From Pelotomaculum sp. UBA3102 (GTDB lineage Bacteria; Bacillota; Desulfotomaculia; Desulfotomaculales; Pelotomaculaceae), in NCBI GenBank assembly GCA_002365865.1, contig DFAQ01000043.1, positions 1 to 24,334 of the forward strand: a stretch of 24,334 bases of DNA, written 5' to 3'. Every line of letters starts with the position of its first letter. The first letter of the stretch is position 1. The notes below the pieces were generated by a model. The model saw only the letters and a list, made by a program, of their open reading frames with translations. It ran no database searches and was not told where the DNA came from. Below, in pieces: positions 7,588 through 15,606 of this stretch. The position numbers and the translations under genes are program-made.

Positions 7588-7673
7588 TAATCCAGGTATT
7601 ACATAAAATGACATATTTATTATTACCTGTATGTTATTATATTACTATTCAGATTGCTTCAGAAGATGTTTTT

Positions 7674-7763
7674 ATGAGCAATACCGGGCAAGCTCTAAAA
7701 TTACTGTTGATCTACTGTGTCCTGGCCGGCTTTATGGTTAAACTCATATCCGTGCTTCAATAA
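7674..7763 (+). CDS. Possible 29-aa single-span membrane peptide
   Basis: A short open frame, ATG to TAA, encodes MSNTGQALKLLL followed by IYCVLAGFMVKLISVLQ: a short polar head and one hydrophobic span. It lies in the gap between the membrane-protein gene (ends 7587) and the 3' end of the TetR gene (7783), reading rightward. The ribosome site is weak (AGAAG, 8 nt from the ATG), and no clear promoter or conservation can be shown. It may be a real small membrane peptide or chance. The rest of this 195-bp gap is AT-rich with no hairpin terminator visible on either strand. Confidence 0.3.
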   Translation: MSNTGQALKLLLIYCVLAGFMVKLISVLQ

Positions 7764-7782
7764 ACAACTATTTTAACCTATT

Positions 7783-8391
7783 TTAACCGTTTTCCAAACC
7801 ACGCATGACCATTTGTACCGACTGGTCCACCATACCGTCAATATCCGGCGGGGGTTCCTCCCACGTCACCTGGTACCAAAGGCTGCCCAGTGCACCCCAG
7901 ATGAGGACGGCCGCTACCCCGGTGTCCAGGTCCCGGCCTGTTTCTCCCCTCTCTTTGGCCTGGTCCAGCATCTCTTTCAGCCGGGCGACTTTCTCCTGCC
8001 TCATGCTGCTTACCCACCGGCGGATATCTTCGCTGCCCGTGGCGTAATCGCTCAAGGCAACCTTCGACAAGTCCCGGTAATCAATAGAAAACTTCAGGTG
8101 CACGAGAAACAGGCGGCGCAGCTTCTCTCCCAGAGAGTCTTTTCCGGTTTCAGCTAATTTTGCTCGTGAATAAAAATTAAGCCCTTCGCGCACCAGCTCT
8201 TTAAACAAACTGTCTTTGCTTTCAAAATACTCGTAAATTGTCCCCTTCCCGACACCGGCTTCCGCTGCGACGTCCTCCATGCGCGCCCGGTGAAAGCCGT
8301 GCCGGGAAAATACCTTTGCTGCCGCGTTTAAAATTAATTCCCTTTTGCCGGTCGATGAAGCAGGTTTTAACATTATTCTTTCACACCTCAC
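7783..8391 (-). CDS. TetR-family transcriptional regulator of the RND operon
   Basis: A 202-aa regulator. The N-terminal TetR DNA-binding domain spans about residues 15-65, with the helix-turn-helix in MEDVAAEAGVGKGTIYEYF and the following ESKDSLFKELV typical of the family. The C-terminal part is the ligand/dimer domain, which diverges and gives no ligand hint. It is last in the operon, 11 nt after the pump gene. Two starts are possible: GTG at 8391 (AGGAG 8 nt upstream) or ATG six codons later; the former has better spacing. The likely target is the palindrome at 12894-12907 in the operon promoter, which would make the system self-regulating. That link is inferred from position. Confidence 0.9.
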   Translation of the reverse strand: MRCERIMLKPASSTGKRELILNAAAKVFSRHGFHRARMEDVAAEAGVGKGTIYEYFESKDSLFKELVREGLNFYSRAKLAETGKDSLGEKLRRLFLVHLKFSIDYRDLSKVALSDYATGSEDIRRWVSSMRQEKVARLKEMLDQAKERGETGRDLDTGVAAVLIWGALGSLWYQVTWEEPPPDIDGMVDQSVQMVMRGLENG

Positions 8392-8402
8392 TTGAACCGC
8401 TC

Positions 8403-11400
8403 CTAAGAATGCAGGCGTACATCACCAGCACCCGCTGCAACTTTCTTTATCCACCACTCTTTGATTTTGCCCCCAAGGTCGTCAAACAAGGTATAAACAA
8501 CCGGAATAAACACAAGGGTAAGAAAAGTAGATACCGTCATACCTCCGACAACCACGGTAGCCAAGTGAGCCTGCGCCTCTCCCCCTTCGCCCAGCCCCAG
8601 GGCCAGCGGAAACATAGCCAGTATAGTGGTCAGGGCGGTCATGAGTATCGGCCGCAGCCGCACCGGCCCGGCGGTAAGAATGGCTTCATTCCGCCCCATT
8701 CCCCGGCCTCTCAGAGTGTTGATGTAGTCCACCAGCACGATGCCGTTGCTGACCACTATCCCCACCAGCATGATCAGGCCGATGAATGCCGTTACGCTGA
8801 AGGTCCGGCCGGTCAGCGCCAGGCTCAAAATCGCACCGATAACCATTGTCGGCATGGTAAACATGATCACAAAGGGATAAAGCAAAGACTCGTACAGCAC
8901 TGCCATCACCATGTAAACGAGCACTACCGCCAGCAGCAGGGCAAAAGACAGGCTTTGAAACGACTCTATCATGTCCTCGTTGGTGCCGCCGAATTCAATA
9001 ACATAGCCGTCCGGAAGCGGCATGCCGGAAACGCGGTCCTCGATGTCTGCCATTACGCTGCGCAAGTCACGCCCGAAAATCTCGCCGGTCACCGTCGCCA
9101 CCCTGACCTGGTTCTCCCGGTTGATCTCAGTCGGGCCTGCTGAGTATTCCAGGCTGGCCACATCGGCCAGGCGGACGCTGGTCCCGGCGGGGGTTGTGAT
9201 CGCCAGGTCTTCGAGCCGGCGCAGGTTTTCCCGGGCATCCTCTTTCAACCTGACCCTGACATCGATTTCATCCCCGCCAGTGCGGTAGCGCGTGGCCACC
9301 TGCCCTTCGACAGCCGCTTTCACTGTCGAAGCAACCTGCAATGCCGTCAAACCGTACCTGAAAGCCGCCTGTCGGTTCACGCGGATCTGCACTTCGGGAT
9401 AACCTGAGCTAAGAGTAGTGTCTATCTCGCGCGTCCCCTCGACCCCGGCGGCTTTTTCCGCAACCTGTCCTGCCAGGACCTTCAACGTGTTTAGATCTTC
9501 CCCCTTAATCGATATGCTTACCGGCGAAGAAGAACCCACCCCATGCATCACAGGGTCGGCTGCCGACACTTTTATCTTTGCCCCCGGCAGGACGCTCAAG
9601 GACTCCCGTATTTCATCGGCTATTTGGTCGACCGTTTTTTTCCGTTCAGTGCGGGAAACCAGCACCACCCGCAGCCTTGCCACGTCCGGCTGGGCGGAAC
9701 CGGTGTCTATCATCATGTCCCCGGAGGGACCCACGCTGGCAAATACAGTTTCCACTTCCGGGATCGCTTCTAATTTCTTTTCGATTTTCTTAACCAGGTT
9801 ATCGGTCTTCTCCAAAACCGACCCCTTGTCCATCTGTACGTCGATAGAAATTTCACCCGAATCCATGGCAGGCAGAAATTCAGCTCCGATCATCGGGACA
9901 AGCCCCAGGCTCAAGACCAGGCACCCGGCCACACCGGCAACTACCGCCTTCCGGTGCCCCAGCGACCACTTGAGCAATTGTAAATAGATGCCGTTAAGCC
10001 GGTCAATCCACATGCCCCAGCGGTCCAAAATCCTCTTGATGCGGCCTGCTGCCCGCAGCTCTTGGCCGTACCCGCCGCCTTCTTCGCCTGCATCCGCCCC
10101 GCCTGGCTTCTCATGTCCACCGCTGCCCGTGCTTTCCCCGTCCTTATTAACTGTTAGCCCGCCCGGCGCAACAGCCGGAAAACCAGTTCCAATTCCCGCA
10201 TACCCCGCGGTCAATATTTTTGACGAAAGCATCGGCACCAGGGTAAGGGCAACCAGAAGGGAAGAGAAGATGGCAAAGGACACGGTCATCGCTAGTTGCT
10301 TAAAAATCAAGGATGAAATACCTTCCACATATACTATCGGCAAAAAAACTGCAATGGTGGTGAAAGTAGCGGCCATCACCGCGTTGCCCACCTCAGACGC
10401 GCCCTGCCGCGCCGCCTCAAAAAGGCTGTACCCCTGCTGGCGGTAGCGGTAAATGCTTTCCAGCACCACTATGGCGTCGTCCACCATCCTCCCTATTCCC
10501 AAGGCAAGGCCGCCCATCGAAACCAGGTTAAAAGAAATGCCCGCAAAATACATCATTGAGAAAGTAGAAACAATGGAAATGGGAATGGCCGACGCGATAA
10601 CCAGGGTGCTGCGCATGCTGCGCAAGAAGAGAAATATCACCAGCACAGCCAGCACAGCCCCCTCCAGGGCGCTCCGCTTAACCGAATCAAGCGACTGTTT
10701 AATAAAAGTAGACTGATCAAAAACGCTGACCACTTCGATATTTTGAGGCAGGCGCTTTTTGATTTTTTCTATTTCCTTTTTGACGGCTTCAGCCACTTCA
10801 ACAGTGTTGGCGTCTGACTGCTTTAATACGTGAATGCCGATGCTGGGCCTGCCGTTCATGCGGGTGATCTGCGTCACGTCTTTAAAACCGTCAGTGACCT
10901 CCGCTATATCGCACAGGTACACGGTTTTTCCGGAAGCATTCGCCAGGGGAAGGCTACGGATCTCTTCCAGGTCCTGAAATTCTCCCAAATTTCTAACAAA
11001 GTAGGTTTTCCCTGCCTCGTCAATGTCCCCTCCCGGCAGGTTGAAATTATCGCTGCCCAGCACCTGGGCCACCTGGCCCAGGGAAAGGCCGTAATTTTCC
11101 AGCTTCAACGGGTCGACCGCCACCTGGACTTCCCGCACCAGCCCCCCGGTGATAGCCACTGAGGCAACTCCAGGAATCCTTTCCAGCGCGCTCTTAAACT
11201 CGTCCTCGGCCAGCGTCTTCAGCTCCGCCAAATCCCGCGGGCCGGTCATGCCGATCTGCAAAACCGGCATCATGGCAGGGTCCATCTTAATGACCATGGG
11301 CGTATCGATGTCGGACGGCAAATATTTCTTTACCATGTCCACCTTTTCCCGGAGCTGCAGGCTGGCAAAATCCATGTCCGTGCCCCAGTTAAAACGGCAG

Positions 11401-11675
11401 ATGACAACAGAAGAACCCGCCCTGGTGGTGGAGTAAATTTCTTTGATGTTGGCTACAGTACCGACAATTTCTTCCACCGGCTCGGTTACCTGGGACTCAA
11501 CCTCCTCCGGCCCGGCCCCCGGGTAAGATATTATCACGGCCGCCACCGGCAGTTTTATGTCGGGATACAAGTCCAGGTTGAGCCGGCTATAAGAAACCAC
11601 GCCCAGCAGCACTACGATGGCTACGAACATCAATACTGCCACAGGCCTCTTCACCGATAAGTCGGTCAGCTTCAT
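8403..11675 (-). CDS. RND-family efflux transporter (AcrB/SwrC-like)
   Basis: A 1090-aa inner-membrane pump with the RND plan: TM1 near residues 10-30, a large external loop, TM2-6 (about 335-490), TM7 near 577-600, a second large loop, and TM8-12 to the end. The opening LTDLSVKRPVAVLMF and LYPDIKLPV are typical. TM4 keeps the proton-relay pair D399-D400 in GIGRMVDDAIVVLE. In TM10 the segment IVVSNGIVLVDYIN has Ser-Asn where AcrB has Lys-Asn, as in many Firmicute and SwrC-type pumps. Residues about 491-545, between TM6 and TM7, form a glycine-rich low-complexity cytoplasmic linker that is longer than usual. Such pumps in Gram-positive bacteria export surfactants, lipids or drugs; the substrate here is unknown. 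The gene starts 17 nt after the adaptor gene. Confidence 0.95.
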   Translation of the reverse strand: MKLTDLSVKRPVAVLMFVAIVVLLGVVSYSRLNLDLYPDIKLPVAAVIISYPGAGPEEVESQVTEPVEEIVGTVANIKEIYSTTRAGSSVVICRFNWGTDMDFASLQLREKVDMVKKYLPSDIDTPMVIKMDPAMMPVLQIGMTGPRDLAELKTLAEDEFKSALERIPGVASVAITGGLVREVQVAVDPLKLENYGLSLGQVAQVLGSDNFNLPGGDIDEAGKTYFVRNLGEFQDLEEIRSLPLANASGKTVYLCDIAEVTDGFKDVTQITRMNGRPSIGIHVLKQSDANTVEVAEAVKKEIEKIKKRLPQNIEVVSVFDQSTFIKQSLDSVKRSALEGAVLAVLVIFLFLRSMRSTLVIASAIPISIVSTFSMMYFAGISFNLVSMGGLALGIGRMVDDAIVVLESIYRYRQQGYSLFEAARQGASEVGNAVMAATFTTIAVFLPIVYVEGISSLIFKQLAMTVSFAIFSSLLVALTLVPMLSSKILTAGYAGIGTGFPAVAPGGLTVNKDGESTGSGGHEKPGGADAGEEGGGYGQELRAAGRIKRILDRWGMWIDRLNGIYLQLLKWSLGHRKAVVAGVAGCLVLSLGLVPMIGAEFLPAMDSGEISIDVQMDKGSVLEKTDNLVKKIEKKLEAIPEVETVFASVGPSGDMMIDTGSAQPDVARLRVVLVSRTERKKTVDQIADEIRESLSVLPGAKIKVSAADPVMHGVGSSSPVSISIKGEDLNTLKVLAGQVAEKAAGVEGTREIDTTLSSGYPEVQIRVNRQAAFRYGLTALQVASTVKAAVEGQVATRYRTGGDEIDVRVRLKEDARENLRRLEDLAITTPAGTSVRLADVASLEYSAGPTEINRENQVRVATVTGEIFGRDLRSVMADIEDRVSGMPLPDGYVIEFGGTNEDMIESFQSLSFALLLAVVLVYMVMAVLYESLLYPFVIMFTMPTMVIGAILSLALTGRTFSVTAFIGLIMLVGIVVSNGIVLVDYINTLRGRGMGRNEAILTAGPVRLRPILMTALTTILAMFPLALGLGEGGEAQAHLATVVVGGMTVSTFLTLVFIPVVYTLFDDLGGKIKEWWIKKVAAGAGDVRLHS

Positions 11676-11692
11676 TCAAACACCGCCTTAAA

Positions 11693-12862
11693 TTAGTCCA
11701 CAATCTTTACAGCCACCTGGTCTTTTAGCAGGTTTTGGCCCGCTGTGACCACGCTGTCGCCTTCCTGCAACCCCTCGACGATTTCAATAAAATCGCTGTT
11801 TGAAATACCAGGCGTTATTTTCCTCTCGAATGCTGTTCCGTCTTTAACCAGGTAAACCACCTTTATGTCGCCTTTATTTACAACGGCTTCCTTGGGCACC
11901 TTCAACACATCTTCCTTTTTCCCGGCGACAAATTCTATCTCGGCAAACATTCCCGCCTTTAGAAGGTGTTGGGGATTTTCAATTTCCACCTCAACGGGAA
12001 AAGACTTGCTCTGCAGGTCAGCTGCAGGCGCCACGCTCGTAACCTTGCCTTCAAAACTTTTGTTTATTGAAGGAACCCTTACTTTGACCAAATCTCCTTT
12101 ATGTACTTCATTTATCAAGCCCTCGGGCACGCTGCATTCTGCTACCACTGTATCCAGGTCCACCACCGTCGCCACCGGCAAATTCGGCCCCAGCATTTCA
12201 CCGGGTTCGGCTTCCAGGCTGGCCACCAAGCCTTTGATAGAAGTGGTAATCTTCATGTTTTCCAGCTGGTTGCGCCAGTAATTAAGGCTGGCTTCCGCCT
12301 GCCTCACCAACGCTTCACTCCTGCCGGAACTGGCCCGCTTGTATGCGTTCCGGGCGGATTCAAGCTCCTGCTCTGAAATCGCCCCGTGCGCGTAAAGCTC
12401 CTCCATCCGCTCCAGGTTTTTCCGCGCCTCCTCCTCTACCACCGAGGCTTCCAGCTGCCCGGCCCGCGCCACCGCCAGGGAAGCTTCGTATTGTTCCACC
12501 TGGGCTCTCGCATCCGAGTCATCCAGTTGAATAACCACCTGGCCGGCTTTTACCTTGTCACCAACTTTTACCAGCACTGAGGCCACCTTTCCCGACACCT
12601 TGGGGGCCAGGGAAACCTCTTTCCCTGCTGAAAGTTTACCGTATAAAGTAGTTACCTGGACAAATTCGCCTTTTTCAACAGCCGCCACATTGACCGGAAC
12701 AGCCTGCGCGCCTGCCTGCATCCCGGCCTCCTTTTTCCCGCACCCAGTTGAAACTGCCGAAAAAAGAAAGACAACCGCCGTCAGTCCGAGTAAAAGCTTT
12801 CTTGAAACCCCGGCCCTTTTTTTTGCAAAACTTTTCTTTATAAAACTCGCCATTGTTTTCAT
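11693..12862 (-). CDS. RND periplasmic adaptor (HlyD/MFP family) lipoprotein
   Basis: 389 aa from the preferred ATG (12860-12862), which has AAAGGTGAG 7 nt upstream. An in-frame ATG at 12908-12910 would add 16 residues, but it falls within a few bases of the predicted transcription start and inside the operator, so it is unlikely. The N-terminus is basic, then hydrophobic, ending SAVSTG-C, a plausible though imperfect lipobox anchoring the protein outside the membrane. It is followed by a lipoyl/biotinyl-like half (GKVASVLVKVGDKVKAGQVV), a coiled hairpin (about residues 105-190 of this form), a second lipoyl half (IKGLVASLEAEPGEML) and beta-barrel domains. It pairs with the RND pump encoded next. 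Confidence 0.92.
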   Translation of the reverse strand: MKTMASFIKKSFAKKRAGVSRKLLLGLTAVVFLFSAVSTGCGKKEAGMQAGAQAVPVNVAAVEKGEFVQVTTLYGKLSAGKEVSLAPKVSGKVASVLVKVGDKVKAGQVVIQLDDSDARAQVEQYEASLAVARAGQLEASVVEEEARKNLERMEELYAHGAISEQELESARNAYKRASSGRSEALVRQAEASLNYWRNQLENMKITTSIKGLVASLEAEPGEMLGPNLPVATVVDLDTVVAECSVPEGLINEVHKGDLVKVRVPSINKSFEGKVTSVAPAADLQSKSFPVEVEIENPQHLLKAGMFAEIEFVAGKKEDVLKVPKEAVVNKGDIKVVYLVKDGTAFERKITPGISNSDFIEIVEGLQEGDSVVTAGQNLLKDQVAVKIVD

Positions 12863-12893
12863 AAATCTCACCTTTCGGACCAAATATTTTAAA

Positions 12894-12907
12894 ACCGACC
12901 AGTCAGT
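12894..12907. promoter_or_regulatory. Candidate TetR operator
   Basis: On the plus strand ACCGACC|AGTCAGT, an imperfect palindrome (AC-GAC--GTC-GT symmetrical, 10 of 14 positions). TetR-family operators with GACTGACTGGTC-like half sites are common. It lies just downstream of the predicted +1 of the efflux operon, where a bound repressor would block transcription, and the operon encodes a TetR protein. Confidence 0.7.
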
Positions 12908-12921
12908 CATTTTTTTAGTTA

Positions 12922-12950
12922 AATATATCTTTTACAGCACGAAATGTCAA
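12922..12950 (-). promoter_or_regulatory. SigA promoter of the efflux operon
   Basis: Minus strand: -35 TTGACA (12945-12950), 17-bp spacer, -10 TATATT (12922-12927). The start point would be near 12914, immediately before the TetR-type palindrome, with a leader of about 50 nt to the adaptor ATG. Near-consensus strength implies that repression, not a weak promoter, keeps the operon off. Confidence 0.85.
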
Positions 12951-13017
12951 TGACTAAATAGAAAGCCGGAAAATATGCAATATTTCCCTATCTAAAAAAA
13001 TTTTCTTTGCCAGATCG

Positions 13018-13047
13018 AAAAAACGCCGGGCAATTTTAAGCCCGGCG
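13018..13047 (-). terminator. Rho-independent terminator after ispF
   Basis: Arms CGCCGGGC (13040-13047 read on minus) and GCCCGGCG (13024-13031) form a perfect 8-bp GC-rich stem with an 8-nt loop, followed on the minus strand by six T. The upstream arm overlaps the last codons of ispF. It isolates the efflux operon from the isoprenoid genes. Confidence 0.9.
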
Positions 13048-13521
13048 GCGATATTCATTGATTAATGCCACGGCATAAGCCGCAATTCCTTCACCGGTCC
13101 CCGTGAAGCCAAGTCCTTCAGTAGTGGTTGCCTTGACATTCACTTGCTCGGGCCTGATTTCCAGCGCTTCCGCCACTTTTGAAGCCATTTTTTCCGTGTA
13201 CGGGGCCAGCTTCGGCGCCTGGGCCACAATAACCGAATCTATATTTACAACTTCAAAGCTTTTCGCTGCAAGGATTTCCCTTACCCGGGACAACAGGACG
13301 AGGCTGCTGATTCCTTCATACTGCCACTCGCTGTCGGGAAAGTGCTTTCCTATGTCACCCGCCCCGGCGGCGCCAAGCAGGGCGTCCATAACGGCATGCG
13401 CCAGCACGTCCGCGTCGGAGTGCCCGGAAAGCCCTTTTTCGTACGGTATGCGCACGCCGCCCAGCACCAGGGGCCTGCCTTCAACCAGCCTGTGCACGTC
13501 GTAGCCAAAACCCACCCGCAA
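13036..13521 (-). CDS. ispF: 2-C-methyl-D-erythritol 2,4-cyclodiphosphate synthase, TTG start
   Basis: 161 aa, the usual length. It closes the cyclodiphosphate ring in the MEP pathway to isopentenyl diphosphate. The metal ligands D8 and H10 (GFGYDVHRL) and H42 (GHSDADVLAHAVMDALLG) are present, and the C-terminal TTTEGLGFTGTGEGIAAYAV is the conserved CDP-binding part. No ATG or GTG fits the start; TTG at 13519-13521 lies 8 nt after GGGGGA and gives the family opening RVGFGYDVH. It follows ispD after an 84-bp gap that holds a 15-bp palindrome, and ends in a strong terminator. Confidence 0.96.
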   Translation of the reverse strand: MRVGFGYDVHRLVEGRPLVLGGVRIPYEKGLSGHSDADVLAHAVMDALLGAAGAGDIGKHFPDSEWQYEGISSLVLLSRVREILAAKSFEVVNIDSVIVAQAPKLAPYTEKMASKVAEALEIRPEQVNVKATTTEGLGFTGTGEGIAAYAVALINEYRRRA

Positions 13522-13560
13522 TTCACTCTTCCCCCTATCATCTACTTCACGCTTTTCAAA

Positions 13561-13575
13561 AGGGGACTGTCCCCT
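13561..13575. repeat. Palindrome AGGGGAC-T-GTCCCCT
   Basis: A perfect 7-bp inverted repeat around a single T in the ispD-ispF gap. GGGGACNGTCCCC palindromes of this look are dispersed in many anaerobe genomes and are often tied to REP-type or Y1-transposase repeat families, so this may be a lone remnant. No transposase is nearby and no U-tract follows, so it is not a terminator. Confidence 0.6.
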
Positions 13576-13605
13576 ATTTATATCTTTATAACGAAGGTAC
13601 TAACT

Positions 13606-14298
13606 TCATTGACCCCGCGCCTTTATGATGGCCTCCGCCACGACGAGGTCTTCCGGGGTGGTTATCTTTATATTTTCGTAAGAGCCCGGCACGATCTTGA
13701 CCGGGAGACCCATGTGCTCGACCAGGCCGGCGTCGTCGGTGCCGGTAAAATTCTGCTCGCGCGCCCGGCGGTGGGCCTTGAGAATTATTTCATAACGAAA
13801 GGCCTGGGGCGTCTGGGTCAGCCAGAGACGGTTTCTGGGCAGGGTGCGGGACACAAAACCATCCTTCCCGGCCAGTTTCACGGTATCTTTTACCGGCACC
13901 GCCGTGGTAGCGGCTCCTTGTTCCCCGGCAGCCTTAATAACCTCCTCCAATTCTTTCGGGCTCAGCAGGGGCCGCGCGCCGTCATGAATTACCACCGTCC
14001 CGGTACTGGCAGAAAGCGCCAGGAGGCCGTTATACACGGAATCCTGGCGTTCTTTTCCTCCCGGTATAATCGCCGCAACCTTGCTCAGGCCCAGCTCGCC
14101 GGCAATGGCCGAGCAATATGTTTCATCCCCGGGACTGACTACGATTACAATGCTGCCAACCAACCGGCAGGCTTCTATTATTCTCAGTGCGCGGCCCAAA
14201 ACCGGCACCCCTGCCAGAGGAAGAAATTGTTTTTTTATCCCCGTTTCCATCCTGCTGCCGCTTCCGGCCGCCGGTACCACAGCCGCAACTTCACCCAA
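13606..14298 (-). CDS. ispD: 2-C-methyl-D-erythritol 4-phosphate cytidylyltransferase, TTG start
   Basis: 230 aa. It joins CTP to MEP in the isoprenoid pathway. The nucleotide-binding N-terminus AAVVPAAGSGSRM (residues 4-17) with KKQF (22-25) is diagnostic, and VVIHDGARPLL and the C-terminal ITTPEDLVVAEAII match the family. TTG at 14296-14298 is the start, 7 nt after AGGTG, and the first 8 nt overlap the end of the PIN/TRAM gene, so the two are likely coupled. Next comes ispF, which acts two steps later in the same pathway (ispE is elsewhere). Confidence 0.96.
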   Translation of the reverse strand: MGEVAAVVPAAGSGSRMETGIKKQFLPLAGVPVLGRALRIIEACRLVGSIVIVVSPGDETYCSAIAGELGLSKVAAIIPGGKERQDSVYNGLLALSASTGTVVIHDGARPLLSPKELEEVIKAAGEQGAATTAVPVKDTVKLAGKDGFVSRTLPRNRLWLTQTPQAFRYEIILKAHRRAREQNFTGTDDAGLVEHMGLPVKIVPGSYENIKITTPEDLVVAEAIIKARGQ

Positions 14299-15433
14299 TA
14301 ACTTTCACCTCGCTGTAACGGACCTGTCCTTCAGTACGCCGGTCATGCTTGGGCTTGGCAAAAATCATTCTTCCCGCGGCAGTTTGGAGGACACTGGTAA
14401 CTAAAACCACAATATTTTGGTTCATATAATTTCTTCCACCGTCAACCACGATCATGGTGCCGTCATCCAGGTAGGCCACTCCCTGACCCATTTCCTTTCC
14501 GTCCTTAACCACCTGGACCACCATTTCCTCGCCGGGCAATACTACGGGCTTTACGGCGTTGGCCAGTTCATTGATATTCAAAACCTTTACGCCGTGCAGT
14601 TCGGCAACTTTATTAAGATTAAAATCGTTGGTGACAATTTTGGCGCCCAGTTTTTGCGCAAGTTTGACCAGCTTGCTGTCCACTTCGACCGCGTCTTCCA
14701 AACCCCGGTTGTTATCATACACCTGCACCTTGATCTCCGGGTCTTTGCGCATCTTATTAAGAATATCCAGGCCGCGCCGTCCCCGGTTACGCTTCAGAAG
14801 ATCGGGAGAATCAGCAATATGACGCAGTTCCTCAAGCACAAACGCCGGGACCAGAAGCACTCCTTCAATAAAACCGCTTTCACACAGGTCGGCAATACGG
14901 CCGTCAATGATCACACTGGTATCAAGAATTTTGAATTGTGCGGAACGCAGCTCGGATTTATGAAGGCGTTCTTTGCCAAATTTAGGAAAATTGGCAAAGA
15001 ACGATAGAATATCCTCCCGCTTTTTTATACCCGCACTTAATCCGAGGTACCCCAGAAGCAGAGTAAGTAAAATCCACAATGCTTTGCCGAACCAACCCAT
15101 GAAAGTAAGGATCGAACCGATTAAATTAGCAATTATAAGTCCAATAATCAACCCAACAGAACCCATAATCAGGTCCTGCGTCGGCGTTTTTTGAAGGTAC
15201 TGCTCAATAAATAAGGCCACCCGTACCGCATGGCGCATAAGCAACGGAGATAACAAGATACCTGTAATAAGCCCGGTCAACGTGCAAAGCCCTAAAAGAC
15301 CTAATTTTAATTGTTGAGACAGTTTCGCCGGAAATGCAACCAGCCCGCTTTCAAGTAAATACAGACCGGAATATAACCCCAGACCGGTAAAAGCAACGAT
15401 CAGGACAATATAACTGATTTTTTTTACCATCAC
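14291..15433 (-). CDS. PIN/TRAM domain membrane protein (YacL family)
   Basis: 380 aa. About four transmembrane segments fill the first 140 residues. A PIN nuclease-like domain follows (starting near FKILDTSVIIDGRIADL, with D in LDTS and further acidic residues in VEDxxx-type positions such as TNDFNLNKVAELHG), and then a TRAM RNA-binding domain (about residues 315-375, EEMVVQVVKDGKEMGQGVAYLDDGT). YacL proteins are widespread in Firmicutes and thought to be membrane-tethered RNases; the exact role is unsettled. The start is GTG at 15431-15433 or the adjoining ATG, after GAGGTG. The linker between membrane part and PIN domain is encoded over a perfect 13-bp inverted repeat (14967-15003). The gene has its own promoter. 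Confidence 0.9.
   Translation of the reverse strand: MMVKKISYIVLIVAFTGLGLYSGLYLLESGLVAFPAKLSQQLKLGLLGLCTLTGLITGILLSPLLMRHAVRVALFIEQYLQKTPTQDLIMGSVGLIIGLIIANLIGSILTFMGWFGKALWILLTLLLGYLGLSAGIKKREDILSFFANFPKFGKERLHKSELRSAQFKILDTSVIIDGRIADLCESGFIEGVLLVPAFVLEELRHIADSPDLLKRNRGRRGLDILNKMRKDPEIKVQVYDNNRGLEDAVEVDSKLVKLAQKLGAKIVTNDFNLNKVAELHGVKVLNINELANAVKPVVLPGEEMVVQVVKDGKEMGQGVAYLDDGTMIVVDGGRNYMNQNIVVLVTSVLQTAAGRMIFAKPKHDRRTEGQVRYSEVKVIG
14967..15003. repeat. 13-bp inverted repeat inside the PIN/TRAM gene
   Basis: CGTTCTTTGCCAA (14967-14979) is the exact complement of TTGGCAAAGAACG (14991-15003), with 11 nt between them. It encodes FFANFPKFGKER in the linker after the membrane domain. The mRNA would form a stable hairpin; no U-tract follows on either strand, so it is not an ordinary terminator. 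Confidence 0.75.
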
Positions 15434-15546
15434 TGTTTTTTCACCTCTTTTCCCCTGTAAGGTATTTTTCTCTGAAAAACTAACTGTTAACCATGGGAAG
15501 GAGAAATTGCTTCACAATTTTATTTTTTACTGAAATCATTAAGTAT

Positions 15547-15576
15547 ATTATATTGTTTTTACAAAGGTTTCTTCAA
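15547..15576 (-). promoter_or_regulatory. SigA-type promoter of the PIN/TRAM-ispD-ispF unit
   Basis: Minus strand: -35 TTGAAG (15571-15576), 18-bp spacer, -10 TATAAT (15547-15552). It lies about 105 bp before the coding start, just after the carD terminator. No recognised regulatory element is seen in the leader. Confidence 0.7.
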
Positions 15577-15606
15577 CTAAAAAAATTGTCTTTTTAACGG
15601 AAAAAT

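Noticed and set aside
8238..9143. Long plus-strand open frame (301 codons) opposite the RND gene
   Set aside because: It is antisense to the clearly conserved pump and TetR genes, has low-complexity His/Gln/Arg-rich translation, and no ribosome site; a shadow of GC-biased codon positions.
12908..12910. Upstream ATG as the start of the adaptor gene
   Set aside because: It lies a few bases from the predicted transcription start, overlaps the operator and has no ribosome site; the ATG at 12862 has AAAGGTGAG at good spacing.
13342..14301. Plus-strand open frame (319 codons) opposite ispF/ispD
   Set aside because: Antisense to two well-conserved enzymes and crosses their gap; the translation has no recognisable domain.
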